Shown: positions 5,185 through 5,335 of the stretch, piece after piece
Numbering within the stretch: position 1 is the first letter of the stretch
Layout of the letters: each line of letters begins with the position of its first letter
Assembly (NCBI GenBank): GCA_050261495.1
Contig: JBLNDI010000106.1
Span: 1-5,335 of the forward strand
Direction of reading: 5' to 3'
Origin: JBMNKL01 sp050261495
Lineage (GTDB): Bacteria > Bacillota > Clostridia > Acetivibrionales > DTU013
DNA: 5,335 bases
Notes under the pieces: model-generated
What the model was told of the DNA's origin: nothing
Database searches by the model: none
Seen by the model: the letters and a program-made list of their open reading frames with translations, nothing else
Position numbers and translations under genes: made by a program

Positions 5185-5335
5185 TTATATGTCCGGCCAG
5201 AATGCCGGATCATAATCGACAAGCGCCATGCAACCGGCTGCTTCTTCGTCCAGGTACGCTACATAGAAGTCTTTTGCCGAATATTATTGCGACAAACTCC
5301 TCCATGAAACCTGCTCTTTCGTCCACAGCGAATTG
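5185..5335 (-). pseudogene. Broken GNAT-like acetyltransferase remnant (5' end outside the window)
   Basis: Reading the minus strand from 5334, one frame gives NSLWTKEQVSWRSLSQ, then an in-frame TAA (5286-5284). The same frame continues YSAKDFYVAYLDEEAAGCMA and LVDYDPAFWPDI to a TAA at 5187-5185. The YVAYLDEEAAGCMAL stretch looks like the central beta strands of the GNAT acyl-CoA N-acyltransferase fold, and the W-T-K-E-Q-V stretch fits the region before it. The acetyl-CoA-binding motif (R/Q-x-x-G-x-G/A) that should come later is absent, and the same frame holds several further stops after 5185. I infer a decayed gene with an internal stop and a lost 3' part. The family call rests on pattern memory, not on a search. 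The 5' portion is beyond the window. Confidence 0.5.

Noticed and set aside
5192..5209. TCCGGC / GCCGGA hairpin near the right edge
   Set aside because: It has only 6-bp arms, lies within the GNAT-like codons for PAFWPD, and no T-tract follows on the minus strand. Probably chance.

Overview
The window looks like chromosomal DNA from an anaerobic low-to-mid GC Firmicute, most likely of the Clostridia. The evidence is a PerR-type peroxide sensor cotranscribed with rubrerythrin, strong AGGAGG-type ribosome binding sites, a clostridial-style MATE transporter, and AT-rich intergenic regions with sigma-A-like promoters. I cannot name the species.

Layout. Positions 1-1611 (+) hold the 3' part of a trypsin-like (HtrA/S1C) serine protease. 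It has N-terminal DUF5050-like repeats and a C-terminal PPC-like beta domain, with no PDZ domain; its start lies outside the window. Everything else reads on the minus strand. Between 2730 and 1762 lies a two-gene operon, perR then rubrerythrin, which converges on the protease and ends in a long hairpin terminator at 1683-1734. A 19-bp perfect palindrome of the PerR-box type covers the -35 element of the operon promoter, so the regulator probably represses itself and rubrerythrin and releases both on peroxide exposure. A MATE-family exporter (4415/4442 to 3024) has its own promoter and an intrinsic terminator at 2951-2999. A small AT-rich three-TM membrane protein of unknown function (5076-4741) follows. 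At the right edge (5335-5185) is a broken remnant that reads like a GNAT acetyltransferase.

The stretch 4580-4740, between the small membrane protein and the MATE gene, is the most peculiar part. It contains a GC-richer segment with three tandem 10-mers, a perfect 15-bp-arm hairpin, and a T-tract that also supplies the -35 of the MATE promoter. It reads as an open frame across most of its length, so it may be a small inserted repeat element or the remnant of another gene.

Functionally, the only clear gene partnership is perR-rubrerythrin (peroxide sensing and reduction). The protease, exporter and small membrane protein appear to be separate transcription units. I see no RNA gene, CRISPR array, insertion sequence with transposase, or defence cassette. 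The items worth a second look are regulatory architecture, an unusual protease domain combination, the 4580-4740 repeat-like segment, and gene decay at the right edge.
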